DNA of 64,000 bases from Piezodorus guildinii (GCA_023052935.1 CM041294.1:43434736-43498735), one strand, 5' to 3'; positions 44,653-56,522 are shown, numbered from the stretch's first letter. Notes: generated by a model not told the origin, from the sequence alone. Translations and numbers: made by a program.

Positions 44653-44654
44653 TA

Positions 44655-44905
44655 CCTAAAGGAGAAAATTATTAAATAAAAAATATTTTTTATGAAGTCT
44701 ATGGTTTCGTTGAAGATAGGGACGGTAATATAGATGTATAAACTGTTGGAAAGCTTGTCTTATAAAAAAAGTTTGAAAGGTAATTGGGAATGAAGGAAAC
44801 CAGATAAAACTGATTGTTGTAGAAGATAATATAATCGATTATTAAATAAAGCACATGTTTCTATCGAAATTCGATTTAATCCTTTAACCGTTTTTCTTCT
44901 GCAAC
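44655..44905 (-). repeat. Dispersed repeat D, 5' part
   Basis: Minus strand: CGATAGAAACATGTGCTTTA, AATAATCGATTATATTATCT, AACAATCAGTTTTATCTGGT, and an AGCTTTCCAACAG-like block. It corresponds to 49170-49330 and 57130-57260 of other copies. Confidence 0.75.
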
Positions 44906-47212
44906 TTTATTTAAAAGTCCTTGAAATTATTTTAACAGCTGAGGCTATGAGCATGTTAATGTGATGTGAATGAAATCTGGTTGATCGTGATAACTTACTT
45001 ATTCATATGATAATTTTTAATTAACTGTTGTGAAAATTTCTAAGGTTTACACAATATTGAGGTATATATGACATATTGATGATTGGTGTATTTACTGACA
45101 TAATAAAGGGACTCGTTTGCATTCTGTGATGTTGGAAGTGATTATAGACTTTACGGAGCAAGTTTCCCTCTCGTAGGTAATGTCGTCAGCCTTCCTCACA
45201 TTTCCTAGAAGACTTGACTAATTCAATCAATGTTGTTTCCCCAGCATGTGCTTTAGAGAGGAATCAGTTGGCGTAGTAATGTTCATTATGGTAGCTGGTA
45301 TTAGCCCGTCTCCACATACATAGCTCTTACTATAGTAGACAAAGCTAATAATTGCATAGAGGTATGTTACAAGATTCAACTATTCACTAAATTACATTGA
45401 TCAACATTGTGGCTGGAACATAAAGGCCGACATTTCAAATATTCAGAGGAGACGGAAATGGAGATTGATGGGGGTTTAATTATTAATGAAATGGAATACG
45501 ATCTATTCAATTGCCATCGTCCATACTATTGATCAAAGGTGTGATTAACGAATCATTAAATCTTGAAACCACTATCCTTACTAATGTAAGAACATGAATC
45601 AGAATCAGCCTACTTAAAATTATCTAATTGATTATAATTTATTTATTATTCGAAAACGTCACTAAACATTAGACAGCTGGACCAAAAGGAAATACCGCAC
45701 AATGTCGCGGTTGCATTAGGAAATGTAATAGGATGGGAATATAATTTCTTACTTATTATTATTATTATTTATATTTCATTTATTACTTTTTTTTTTATCT
45801 TATGAACTGGATATATGTTCATTTTTTACTAATGCTGTCATATTTTTTTTATTAATGATTATTCTCATTCTTATTATTTGTTTTAATTAATATTATTATT
45901 AAATATTTCAAATAAAACCATGATTGATTGTCTCAAAAAAAGAATTCTTTTAAATTGATTTTCTAAAATGAGTGTATTTGGCACTATTTATGAGTGCATA
46001 TTTGTTTATTATGAATTATTTGTATGTATGTATTATGTACTACGTATAAGGATATTATGTGAATTTTACTGATTATGGATATTATTATTTTTTTATTATG
46101 TATTGGTTTTAATGATATATAATAATAATAATAATAAAAAATATTTATTTAATATTTCAACTAAAACTATAATTGTTTGTTTCAAAAAATATTATTTGAT
46201 TTAAACTGATTTTGTGAAATGGGTGTATCCTGGCTCTGATGACCAAAATGTTTTGCGCCAATAAATAAATAAAAAAAACTAAAAAAAAAAACTAAACGTT
46301 TGTGTTAAATATATGTAGTAATAATTGGAGGGATACTGAAAAGCAACATCACTCTAATGCGTATTAGGAATGACTCTGCAAAGAGAGAAGTTGTTAACTA
46401 CACTCGATGGACAGGATAACCATGAGGAGAGTGTTAATCACAAACTCCTCGTTGGTCTGGATCTCATTCTGCTTGATTAATTACTAAAAACTTGAAAGAA
46501 TTAAAAATCTGTCAATGCCGATAGTTAATAATTATCCCTGCTACACTAAAATAGCATTTATGCTCCAAGACTTTGCAGTTTCCCTACAATCAAACAACTT
46601 GTCCATACTCAAACGGCTTCTTACTTTAGGAAAACACCCGTCTCCGAAAATTCATCAATAAAGGAAATCGGTGATAACAATAAATTTTCTCTTTAAAGAA
46701 CAAAACCTGTGTTCTTAAATTAATTTAGTTCATTTTAAGTTCTAAATTTTATATTCTTAATTATTTGATGTGATGGTTTTTCTTTCTTTTTAATTTTCAT
46801 GTCCAATTTTTACTACTATCGAACTATACCCTAAATTTAATTTTATCAATGTTAGTCATTTAGGCTTATGGATAATCACAAAAAAAAAGAAAAACTAAAA
46901 ACATTTTGCTCATGGTAAGGAAGACTCATCCGAAATCATTGTAAACATTTTGTCAATATGTAAATAAAGTTTATTTTCTTTCTTTCTTATTCTAGCATAT
47001 AAAAGTTCTCGATAATAAATAATACAATTTCTAAGGTAGGCAAATTTCTCTTACTAAAATGTAATATTAATATTAAATTCATTTTTGAAATACCGTAATG
47101 AATTCACGTCAGCATAGCTTAAAATACCCTCAAATACTTTTTTAAATTTGTCACAAAAGTACAGTGTATGAATGTGTGTACAATGAGGAAATATTTATAT
47201 ATATTTTTAGGC
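44906..47212. other. Mostly anonymous DNA; one candidate exon at 46402-46477
   Basis: The only coding-like stretch is on the minus strand at 46477-46402. It reads NEIQTNEEFVINTLLMVILS with GC-rich third positions (a context resembling armadillo-type helices). It has no convincing splice donor and a poor acceptor, so no product is assigned. 46700-46990 ends in AATAAAGTTTATTTTCTTTC, which may be a LINE 3' end. Other parts are AT-rich with nothing recognised. Confidence 0.4.
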
Positions 47213-47475
47213 TATTATTCCATGAGTCCTAGGTTCGAATGACGGCTTAGGCCGAATTATTCATTCTGTTATTCCAGCCGTGGTGGAACCCTGGGGTATG
47301 GAGACCCTCCTCACCTAGCCTCTATAAAGTGGGAACCTAAAGTTGTGGAAAAACCTGTCGGGGAGCGTGATTTAGGCCTAATCGCCTCTTAACACGGTCG
47401 TTGGTCCTGAAATAGTTCGGGTCTCTAAAAGTACAGAGCTCAAGACCCTTTCTGGGCTGTAGAGGGACATGTATA
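47213..47475 (+). mobile_element. tRNA-derived SINE (family SINE-1), 5'-truncated
   Basis: Starts inside the tRNA-like head (TCCTAGGTTCGAATGACGG, B box kept). Then come GGGGTATGGAGACCCTCCTC, GAGCGTGATTTAGGCCTAAT and CTCAAGACCCTTTCTGGGCT, and a TATATA tail. Confidence 0.88.
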
Positions 47476-47784
47476 CATACATATATATATATATACATTT
47501 AAATTACCACAGAAATATTTAGCATATATAATTCTTGCATGTCATCTTCAAACTAAATGTTCAAATTTTTAATTTAATCTCTAGTGAATTCAATTTACTT
47601 TAATTGAAGAGTTGAGTAATTAATTTAACAGTTGAGTAATTTTTCCAAAATATTAAATGTCTAATTAGATATACAATTTTATAACCGTTATCATTTTCAT
47701 AGGATATAAAACATCTGTTTTCATTTTCAATTTTTCTTTTGTTTTAATTGTATAATTTAAAAATATGGTATTGTAGATGTTAAA

Positions 47785-47868
47785 GTTTATTTATTTAACG
47801 TCACTTTATGCTACCGTGGCTAATCGGACGATGCTACAGCGGGGGTCCTAAATTTTGCCTATCTAGGA
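47785..47868 (-). mobile_element. SINE-2 3' end fragment
   Basis: On the minus strand it has AAATTTAGGACCCCCGCTGT, CATCGTCCGATTAGCCACGG and the end TAAAGTGACGTTAAATAAAT. It abuts the protease-like segment at 47869. Confidence 0.8.
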
Positions 47869-48010
47869 ATTCAGGATTGTTTCCTCCTGGAAGGAAATGT
47901 GCGGCGCTAAGTATATACTGAGCCCGCAATGCATAACGGTTTAACACACAAGTATACCTTTTGCGCCGTATTTTAATTAATTTCACAACTTGATCCAACT
48001 CTACATTAGA
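47869..48010 (-). pseudogene. Serine-protease-like segment, copy 2 of the repeat
   Basis: It matches 31850-31995 over its length with scattered substitutions and the same upstream ACATAATCTAAT. It translates to ALRAQYILSAAHFLPGGNNP, so the conserved cysteine after the histidine has become phenylalanine. It lies exactly between two SINE-2 fragments of the same orientation. That arrangement suggests it was inserted into, or trapped between, SINE copies. Confidence 0.45.
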
Positions 48011-48011
48011 T

Positions 48012-48285
48012 TATGTAGATGTTTGTTAGTTTATTTATTTAACGTCCGTTTATGCTATAGTGGCTAATAAGTCGATATTTAGGGATCTTTAATTAGGATA
48101 GGGATCTTTAACAGGTACCTGTCATCGCAAAGACTCGGGACCACATGTTTACGTCCCCTCCGAAGGACGGCTCAACTGAGGATTTTACTCCCTTTCAAAA
48201 ATCCTAAGAACGCCTGCGGGTTTGAACACGTGGCCTTTGGCATAGAAATCTGTTATGCTATCCACTTGCTGCAGGTGATTTCTGA
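48012..48285 (-). mobile_element. SINE-2 copy with tRNA-like head
   Basis: On the minus strand from 48285 the head reads GTGGATAGCATAACAGATTT, TATGCCAAAGGCCACGTGTT and CAAACCCGCAGG (B box region GTTCAAACCC). The body has GAGCCGTCCTTCGGAGGGGA and AGATCCCTATCCTAAT. The end is TAAATAAATAAACTAACAAAC. The middle has a partial deletion or duplication near 48080. Confidence 0.85.
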
Positions 48286-49044
48286 AATTGTAGAGGAAAC
48301 CAGTTCAAGAAAATCACATTAGACTATTTTAATTCTAAAAATTCTAATAATGTTTTTTTTTTTAAGTAATATTTTATAATACATTGAGGTAACGGGTTTA
48401 ATTAAAATCCTTTTATGAAAAAATCGAAATTCCTTATCGTTCTTGTAGATTGATATTGACGAGAAAAGATATTCCAACCTTATATTTGAGGTTTTATAAT
48501 TTTCACTTTATAACATAAAAACGTTCTTTAGTAACACCCACACACAGAAGTATATTTATTAGTCTTGAAAATTTTACACTCTAGAGATCCATTTCCGTTA
48601 AAAACTCATCTGATGGCAAAACAATTTTTGATTGTGTATTTCATTTATAGATAAAGTATAAGTAAACGTAAAAATAAGGTATAAATACAGATGTATCAAC
48701 TACAACTTAATAAGAATGCCTATAACCTAAACATGTGAGGTTAACATCCCCCCCCCCCAAAAAAAGTGACAAATTGTCTTGTTTTGACTCTAAATCGTTC
48801 CAACAAATTTTACGATGATTCTGTATTGATTTGTTATTCATACGTGAATCAGATTGTTGACCCCAATTCGGTATAAAAACCTTTTTTTTAAGTGGTGATA
48901 TTGTTTATTTCTATTCCTCAATCTATAACAAATATGTTTTGTTTTTTTTTCAAAATATCTAATAAAATAACGTTAAGAAAGAAGAATTATTCAACTAAAT
49001 GTCAAACATCTACGGAGTCTAAATATTGAATAATGAATATATAT
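48286..49044. other. No gene seen
   Basis: AT-rich with a C10 run at 48751-48760 followed by A-rich sequence. No gene-like or repeated feature was supported. Confidence 0.45.
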
Positions 49045-49960
49045 TAAAACTCATCTGAGCGCAACAAAGTCAATATACTTCGTTGTTAAATTCAATCAAA
49101 GGATTTTTAAATGCTGTTAAGGATGGAAAATAGTAGTAAGTTAAAGTGAAAAGCTTTAAGAGTTAATTAAATTGAGTTTCGATAGAAACATGTTTCATTA
49201 AATAATCTATTATACTTTTATCTACAATTATCAGTCAGTTCTATCGACTTTTCAGCACTCTCCGTTATCTCTTAAAATTTATTCCAAAAAATATTATATT
49301 CCCAACTGTATATTATGCATCTATATTAATGCTTTATGTTAAAATATCGATTAAAAAGTATTTTTTTGCTATTTTGTCAATCAGTTGAATTTCGAATTCC
49401 TTCAACTTATGTATTTACCCCTGTTTTATCAATTCTAACGAGATGTTAATTTTTTCAGATCTACATAATTAAAGGTACTTAAGAGAAAGGAAATTTTACA
49501 TATCGACAATTAAGCCATGTCAGACTATTTCAATCAGAATGAATCCTGTGTGTTATTCAAGGCCATTATATTTAACATCGTTATAGCGAGTTTAATTAAA
49601 TTGTTATACTTGTTTGAAAGAAAATCCTAAAAAGTTGAAAAATGCATAGTACAAAGTGAATCTTCTGGTTCGCTGATTTCAGTGTAAACACTGGTGTACC
49701 ATCTCAGGCGTAAAACTGTTTTTATTTAAAATATATTTACCGGTATTTACAACTGTATAATAAAATACATTTAGTAAATTTGATACATGATATACTGTCA
49801 TGATTCACATTCCACCCATTGGCAGCTTCCCAAAAACTGTTTTAAATATGAAATATCAGTTTTTTACAACTTTTAGACTTTTAGACTTTACAATGATAGA
49901 CTTACAAAAAAACATAAATACACAGAACCTTTTGCTGGACTTTGTAATTTTTTTATTTTC
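49045..49960 (+). repeat. Dispersed repeat D, long copy interrupted by a JB insertion
   Basis: Begins near CTCATCTGAGCGCAACAAAG, then CTTCGTTGTTAAATTCAATC, GTTTCGATAGAAACATGTTT, CGACTTTTCAGCACTCTCCG, TTAAGCCATGTCAGACTATT and CATCTCAGGCGTAAAACTG. After the insertion it continues with AAATATGAAATATCAG, TAGACTTACA and the ACACAGAACCTTTTGCTGGA block to about 49960. Confidence 0.85.
49723..49832 (-). mobile_element. Very short JB LINE insertion inside D, with 11-bp target duplication
   Basis: On the minus strand it is the JB 3' UTR end (GCTGCCAATGGGTGGAATGT, TATACAGTTGTAAATACCGG). It is flanked by AAAACTGTTTT at 49712-49722 and 49833-49843, absent as a duplication in other D copies. The A-rich side (TTTAAATAAA on the minus strand) is its tail. 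Confidence 0.8.
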
Positions 49961-50129
49961 ATTATTCAGTTTCTATTTATCCCATATATACGTAATGGAA
50001 GTCAAAATATTACAAATCATTAATTCCTTATTCTGATTGATGAGCATGTAAGGGGCATATAAATAGCCCTGAAAGAATTCAATTAACAGGAGATACTTAA
50101 TTAAAATTAGGATCGGCCTTAGTGGAAAA

Positions 50130-50245
50130 TTGTTTTTAATTAGAAACCCTTTTGCAAGGCAGTGGTGCGGGAAGCAAAAGGGCAAACCCTTCATCAGGAG
50201 GTTAAAGGTTCAAAGGAGTTATCTCCTCTCACGCGCTGAGCTATG
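50130..50245 (-). mobile_element. Possible tRNA-like SINE head
   Basis: Minus strand: AGCATAGCTCAGCGCGTGAG has the form of a tRNA D-arm and A box. A clear B box is missing and no second copy was found. Confidence 0.3.
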
Positions 50246-51046
50246 CTTCTACTTCGATGGCACTTAAAGAATCTTTGGAGTTCTCTTAATACACTAAAGC
50301 TAAATATGACTACAATAACCTTTATTCACCACTTTCACTGATTTATGTATAGGGAAAGTACTGAGATAAAATACAGAAAAAAATAACAACTCTGAATCGA
50401 AGCTTTCAACAGAAATACAAGTTTTAAGTTTTCATTAATGTTTTAAAAATACTGTTGTGTGTGAGCTCTGGCTTCCTTCCTATTAATGTGATTAAAGCAG
50501 ACCAGTCACTCTCTATAATATTAGTATTTTGTTAATTTTTTTTTTCAAATTAGGAAGTTAAAATACAAGGGTTTTTAGACAATTATTTGGAATTTTAGTA
50601 AAAAAAACTTATTTATATAAAAAATATAAAATAAAATAAAAATTTATATACATACATATAACATATATAATATATTTATGAACATTGTTTAATATTGTAA
50701 TTGTAAATGCTCTGCAACGGCTATATCTCGATTTTAGTCAGGTACGTTAATCGATGTAGTTGGTACATTAAACTAGATGAGCTCATGGTCTGTTTCTCAT
50801 TAATTTTCGTCTCGAATACCAGGTAACATTAAAGAAGATAAAAGTAAGTATCGTAGGAGGGTGATACCATGTTGAAGAAGGCAATGTAGTGTATTATACG
50901 TGTATTTATGATTTTAATTTAGTAATTCATGTAATATTTATAAATTTCGTACTAATATAAGTTTATATATTAACAAACAAACAAATTTTAAAGTTATGCT
51001 ATTCTGAACAATTTTGTATGCACTCATCATATTATATTATAAGCCC
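50246..51046. other. No gene seen
   Basis: AT-rich. A block GAGCTCATGGTCTGTTTCTC near 50778 and its surroundings match nothing else here. Confidence 0.45.
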
Positions 51047-51047
51047 A

Positions 51048-51127
<80 letters not shown>
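51047..51127. repeat. Poly-A run of about 65 followed by (TA)n
   Basis: An uninterrupted A run from 51048 to about 51115, then TATATA up to the mariner terminus. It could be an old retroposon tail or an assembly-prone homopolymer. Confidence 0.9.
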
Positions 51128-51130
<3 letters not shown>

Positions 51131-52029
51131 TGGGTTGATGCAAAATTAATGCAGGTTTCCTCTATTGCAATATCTTAATTCCAATTGTGTAAACAAAGCT
51201 AATCCTAACATTGATCATTATTATACCAAAACAAACCTTATCTAATACCCTCTCTTTCACCATGAATTTGTTTAGTAAAATCGTTTTGTTCAGTGTGTTC
51301 AAAGGTCTTGAATCGAAAATGTCAAAGTGCGATTTTCGTCAAATTTATTTTTACGAATTTAAATTAGGGCGCAGCGCTGCGCAAACGGCTCGTAATATTA
51401 ATGAAGTGTGGGGTCAGGGGGCTATTAATGAGTGCACGGTGCAGCGTTGGTTCCAGAAGTTTCGCAGAGGAGATTTCGACCTCGAAGACAAGGAAGGTCG
51501 GGGCCGTCATCTTGCTCTGGACAACGACCAGCTGAGGTCAAAAGTGGAAGAAGACCCAACCAAAACCACACGAGAAATGGCGGCGGAACTCGGAACTCAA
51601 AAATTCCAACGTCTTTGCCCAGCATTGATGAATCGGAAGGGGCCGATCCTGCTCCACGATAACGCCAGACCACACGTTGCACAACCAACGCTTCGACGAC
51701 TGCATGAGTTGGGCAAGAAGTTCTCCAACATCCGCCTTATTCACCTGACCTCTCTCCTACAGACTTCCACTTTTTCAGGCATCTGGACAACTTTTTGAGG
51801 GAGAAAAATTTTCAAAACCAGGACGACATTGAAAATTCTTTTCGTGATTTCATTGAGTCCAGGGATTCGGATTTTTTTTTCTGGTGGAATAAGAAAGCTT
51901 GTTGAACGTTGGCAAAAGTGCATTGATTCAGATGGAAATTATTTTGATTAAATATATATGGTTAAAGTAAAGATATGGCGTATTTACAATACCTACTAAA
52001 AACCTGCATTAATTTTGCATCAACCCATA
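51128..52029 (+). mobile_element. MarB mariner element, complete ends, internally deleted
   Basis: Inverted termini TATTGGGTTGATGCAAAATT at 51128 and, on the minus strand from 52029, TATGGGTTGATGCAAAATTA, followed inward by AATGCAGGTTT on both sides. It is inserted at TA within a TA repeat, which continues beyond 52029. The 902-bp length shows a deletion of about 400 bp. It is a different lineage from MarA, with termini and transposase both distinct. Confidence 0.93.
51319..51948 (+). pseudogene. Mariner transposase, internally deleted and frameshifted (MarB)
   Basis: The start MSKCDFRQIYFYEFKLGRSA is at 51319, giving the helix-turn-helix region (TARNINEVWGQGAINE, VQRWFQKFRRGDFDLEDKEG). An in-frame deletion joins AAELGTQ to KFQRLCPALMNRKG, removing the linker and first catalytic aspartate. 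The second aspartate is in ILLHDNARPHVAQ. A frameshift near 51715 moves the third (PPYSPDLSPTDFHFFRHLDN) into another frame, and a T run near 51870 shifts the frame again before VERWQKCIDSDGNYFD. It is inactive. The termini could still be mobilised. Confidence 0.92.
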
Positions 52030-53211
52030 ATATATATATATATATATATATATAAAGGAGTGAATGGTAACCAATACTGATTTAAACGCACGAACATGAG
52101 AAATGGTTAGAGAAGACTTATTCTTAACTTTAAAAATATATTTAATAAGGAACTATACTTTTTTTTTGTTAGAATCTTAATTACGGAGTGTTGATTTTAT
52201 GTTTGAATTTAAAGTGGACTAGCTTTACGACTTATCGAATGATGTTAAGGAAACTATTTAAAATCTACTAAATCTTGTCATGGTTTTGCCTTTTGATTAA
52301 GTATAATTTACTATTTGGTTTTACTCACACATTATCAAATATTTTCTTAAATTTATAACAATGTTAAAAAATTTACAAAAAGAATACACACATAACTATC
52401 AACAATACGTTTGATTATGGTTAGTTAAAATATTAATTTAAAAAAATTATTTAGTTTAAACATGAAAATCTATTTTAAAACAAGATACGACGTTAAGAAG
52501 TAAATGTCAAGATTCGGTTCACGGAATCAAACGATAAGAAAAAATATTGAATAGTGAAAATATTTAGATTGCTTTAACAATGGGTTTTCCAAGTCCGAAT
52601 GGAGAATAGAATTTTCCCTTGTTGACACTTGAAAATTTAATTTCCTCCTGAGAGGTTGAGTTCGGAGGAGAAGTTGAGAATAAAAACGACCGTTAACCGT
52701 CAGCAATTTTCATCAAATGATTATATCTTTAATTTTTTTACCTTTCAACTGATAATTATTACTTTGGGAGTATTATCTGGAGAATTCATCGTCCTTATGG
52801 GATTAGAGGACTTTTCAAGCAATTAAAAGGGGATTCGCCCACAGGTTCTTCTCCAGATAAGTGAGGCCCATCAGCATCTGGATACCACTCACAAAAATGG
52901 GTACAGGGAGTGGTGCTTCTTTCGTATAAATTATCATCGAGATTCGCGGTGTGGAATGACACACTCTTCTAATAAAATAGGGTTAACGCGCGTAGTATCG
53001 CACGTTGCCTTTGCAATCTAATAAATAAAGTAATTACGAGTTCACTTCTTGATATTTGGAGGAGAGGGGGGGGGACTTATAATTCTGGTATTATCCCTTA
53101 TTTTCAACTCTTGGACCGAGAAAACACCCGTATAGCCAAAAAAGGCGAGCCAGGTATTGAAAAATACGGGTAAAATTGTCCAATGTATAAGTACCTGAAT
53201 GCATCAATTTT
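52030..53211. other. (TA)n then anonymous DNA
   Basis: TA repeat to 52055. A minus-strand stretch at 52935-52805 reads PVPIFVSGIQMLMGLTYLEK with GC-rich codons, but no complete splice pair was found and it is not called as an exon. A G9 run sits at 53065-53073. Confidence 0.45.
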
Positions 53212-53340
53212 TTTTTTTTTTTTTTAACATATTTATTGATATATACAACTGTATAATTATATACAACAAGTAAATGTGATGGATATAGTAATCTAACATG
53301 AAATACATGAAGAGATACCACCCATCGGCAGCACTCTGAT
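53212..53340 (-). mobile_element. JB LINE 3' end with poly-A
   Basis: Minus strand from 53340: GAGTGCTGCCGATGGGTGGT, CACATTTACTTGTTGTATAT, AATAAATATG and an A run (T run at 53210-53225). It matches the 3' UTR at 54785-54925. Confidence 0.8.
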
Positions 53341-53344
53341 ACAT

Positions 53345-53810
53345 CAATTTAAAACTAATTTTTGCTATATTTTAGAAGTTTCTGTTTCTGATTTTTAAAA
53401 TAAATCCACACACCCCGTTTCATACTTTAATGAAGAAATCACTTTTGTTTAAATCTTGAGAGGAGCATTTCACAAGTAGTTTTTTGTCATTCAGTTCTTG
53501 TGGGATCTTTCCTTGCCTTTCAAATGTAAAAGAGATGGCTTGTCAAGTAAAATTTAATTAATACGCGTGTTGTTAGGTTTGATGTCAGCCTTATAAAACA
53601 GTTCTTGCGATACACTTCATTGGTAGTCCCACAGGTTTTTCCTTTTTTCACATCGAAATCACCAATTTGGATTTTTTTAAGAAACTGTAACCACTGTATT
53701 TTAAAGAGGGTATGCTTACATTTAAGTTCCAACAACCAGTCTATGCGATTCTGTAGCAGTTTTCGTCTTGTAGTTGCAAAAAATCGACGTTTACCGCAAT
53801 AAACTCAGTC
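53345..53810 (-). pseudogene. Heavily decayed mariner-type transposase
   Basis: Minus-strand pieces in different frames: LLQNRIDWLLELKCKHTLFK and QIGDFDVKKGK (second helix-turn-helix end) from the 71-codon frame, then a PQELN segment, then KTTCEMLLSRFKQK and FLH followed by GVWIYFKNQK. The latter corresponds to the CxxLLxRxKxxxFLHRIVTGDEKWIYF region that holds the first catalytic aspartate, here lost. No termini were identified. The lineage differs from MarA and MarB. Confidence 0.6.
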
Positions 53811-54094
53811 ACTGTTAGTAGAAAACTTGAGACTTTCACCGCTAATACAAACTGCAATATTAAATGAAATACGCAAGGTAGTTAAAAAAAAAGAAAAATA
53901 ATAATAATAAATTAAAAATATCTGGCGCAGATCTTACGGTATACGGTTACTACATTGGCGGCTAGAACTCTCTGTTTGCTCTTTAAAAACACATTTATTT
54001 CAACCACAGTGTCGAAAAAGCAAATAAGTAATGAAGAAAATACAAGAAGTAAATCGACACTGAGGTGAAATTGTTATTCGGCAACACTGATTTA
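53811..54094. other. No gene seen
   Basis: AT-rich spacer with an A-rich run at 53885-53915. Confidence 0.45.
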
Positions 54095-54925
54095 AGTCAA
54101 TTTAAAAGTTGAATATGCCGATGACATTTGTGTGTTATATGTCAATAACGATCCAACTGCTGCTTCTCAAACTCTCCAATCCTACATCAGAGACCTTGAG
54201 GTATGGTGTCAGAATTGGCGAATTAAAATAAATTCCAAATAATAACCTTTACCCTTCGTCGTAAACCTATGACATCCTGCCCTACAGTATCCTTTAATAA
54301 TATTCCGCTTGTTCCGGTTGAACAGATCCTCTACCTAGGATTTCTACTTGACAAACGTCTAACATGGAATCCCCACACTAGACTGAAACGACAGGAAACT
54401 GCTTACTTCAACACTTACTAGACAAACGGTCAAAGCTTCCTCTTAACTACAAATGACTCATCTACATGACCATCATAAGACCTATCTGGACTTATGGAGT
54501 AGATCTATGGGGGTCTACTAAACCATCGAATTCCTCTCGTATCTAATACTTACAAACCAAAATCCTCAATGCTCCATATTTTGTCACGAATAAACTTATT
54601 CATAAAGATCTTAATGTTCCATATGTTACTGATTTAGCCCGAACTAGGTATCATTCATTTCATGAAAAACTACATTCCCACTCTAATCCACTTTGTTTCC
54701 ATCTGTCTTCCTCCTCAATTCCTAATAACCCTCCGAGGCGTCTGAAAAGAAGATGGCCCCGAGACGTTCTAGTTTAGGATATATTTAAAGTACTGCTAAT
54801 GGGTGGTGTCTCTAAATGTATTTACCATATGTCATGTATTTATGTCAATTTACTATATGTCCATCACATTTACTTGATTTATTTTGTTTACAGATGTAAA
54901 TATCAATAAATATGTTTAAAATGAA
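54095..54925 (+). mobile_element. Truncated JB LINE, the most complete copy of the family here
   Basis: Starts at the active-site region, KVEYADDICVLYVNND (54108-54155, YADD present). It goes on with FLLDKRLTWNPHTRLKRQE near 54345-54400 and a deletion right after. Frameshifted pieces follow, including TYGVDLWGSTKPSN, then RRLKRRWPRDVLV near 54735-54775. The 3' UTR has GCTAATGGGTGGTGTCTCTA, CATCACATTTACTTGATTTA and ends AATAAATATGTTTAAA. It served as the reference for the other JB fragments. Confidence 0.85.
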
Positions 54926-55374
54926 AACAAAGTTGAATAAATTGTAACAGTGTCTGGTCTTCGGAATGTACGTGACTATAATATAAAAGTATATCATATT
55001 TCTTTTTACTTGAAATAAAAATATCTGCTCCATTTCTCTATATTATCCTAGAGAGCCCTGAAAAAGCCTCCTTACGCAAACGGTACAACACAACGTGAAG
55101 GACTGACATCTGATACAAGAAGGATTTTAGATTTCAAGGAAAAACACGCTACGACCTAAACTATAAGGTCTACAGTATTTTTTTTTTATTTTTTTTCTTA
55201 GCCCCTTATTTTCTCTTCTGAGCTCCTGCAATGCTGGTAAGTTCTCCTTTTTCTGCAATCGTGCATTTTAAGGAGTTGCAACTCTTTAACCTAACTTCTG
55301 GAGAGTAATAACATTATGAATAATAATTCAGGTGATGGGACTCACCTTTTAGTTTGTTTCGGCCTTGCAACTAA
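54926..55374. other. No gene seen
   Basis: AT-rich, with a T-rich run at 55172-55198. A 62-codon minus frame at 54845-55033 is mostly the JB 3' UTR read backwards. Confidence 0.4.
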
Positions 55375-56010
55375 AACTTAAACTAATTTATTTATTTTTT
55401 GAGTTTCTGCCATCGCTGAGGTATTCCTGGGGGTTTCAGTCGATTAAATATAGGGTTATTTACAAATTTCGTTGAATCGAAAAACTTTAAATTCCTCTAA
55501 CTCATAAATTTTTTAATTGTAGATATTTTCATCTCTTCATGTAATTTATTTGTTTTTGCTCTTTGGAATATCGTCCCTTTTGCGATTCTTCTTAGAATGC
55601 CGTTTTGAAATGCCTGGACATTCTTTTCCGTTGATTTCGCTTCGTGTGGAAAAAGTTGTGAACCATACAACAGTGACGGACGAAGAATTTTTTTGTATAT
55701 AATCGCTTTTAGTCGCTTTTTAGAGAGATATACTTGGAGATGAAATCAAATGGTTAAGCCTAAACATTTTTCTCCTTACAGATTTAATTTTTTTTTGAAA
55801 AGTGGACTGAAAATTTTAAGTGTCTGTCGAACGTGATTCCAAGATATACAATATTTTTAGACAGTTTAATTTGGCAATTATTGAGATTAAATCCTGAAGG
55901 AAGTTTTTTTTTACCTTTCTGGAACGAATAAACAATAGCCTTTCTTTTGTCAGGATTAGTTTCTATGTTTAGCCACTTTAGCTCTAAAGCTATTTTTTGA
56001 CAGTATAATT
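55375..56010 (-). pseudogene. Jockey-like LINE ORF2, RT thumb to C-terminus, decayed
   Basis: The minus strand from 56010 reads KIALELKWLNIETNPDKRKA, IVYSFQKGKKKLPSGFNL, IVYLGITFDRHLKFSVHF, then across frameshifts ILRPSLLYGSQLF, AFQNGILRRIAKG and ends near 55390 (FNRLKPPGIPQRWQKLKK). The order (NPDK box, YLGITFDR thumb box, LLYG box) is that of Jockey-type RTs. It is not close to JA, JB or JC, so it is a fourth family. Confidence 0.75.
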
Positions 56011-56249
56011 TTTCATATACTATAAAATTAAGGAGCTTTAGTAGTTTGTAGTAGACGAGAACAGCCAGATAGTCAAAAAAATTGTCTTACCTAAACCAGA
56101 ATTTAAAAAGAATTACTGCTGCAAACAGACGTTTTGAGAAGGAATTGTCTTAGAGGAACGATTTATCCAAATGAAAAGACACAAATTAGAAAAAAAAATT
56201 TCTCATCCACATTAATCAAAGTTAAATGCGTTAAAGTTTCTTTTATGAA

Positions 56250-56522
56250 TCCTAGTTTCTATATTTATGTATATTGGAGTTCTATCACTCGATAGGTTCT
56301 CCACTCATTTGCTGTATGCTTGAGGATTGTATACAGGTATGAGTGACTTTTGTACATATTCTTAGTGATGTTTTACTGTATATATTTATTATTATTTTAT
56401 AATTTAATGTTTTGTACATATGGTGTGAATGTAGTATGAATGTTGTAGGCACTTGATCACTATTAAAAATGTCCTAATTACGACAGATTGTAATATTACT
56501 CAATAAAAATTGTTTTGATGGA
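56250..56522 (+). mobile_element. JA LINE, 3' UTR only
   Basis: GGAGTTCTATCACTCGATAG, ATACAGGTATGAGTGACTTT, TATGGTGTGAATGTAGTATG and the end GACAGATTGTAATATTACTC, then AATAAAAATTGTTTTGATGG. It aligns with the last 250 bases of 1735-3135. Confidence 0.85.

Noticed and set aside
52803..52940. Minus-strand stretch reading PVPIFVSGIQMLMGLTYLEK
   Set aside because: Composition looks coding, but it is short, has no complete pair of splice sites and matches no family I know.
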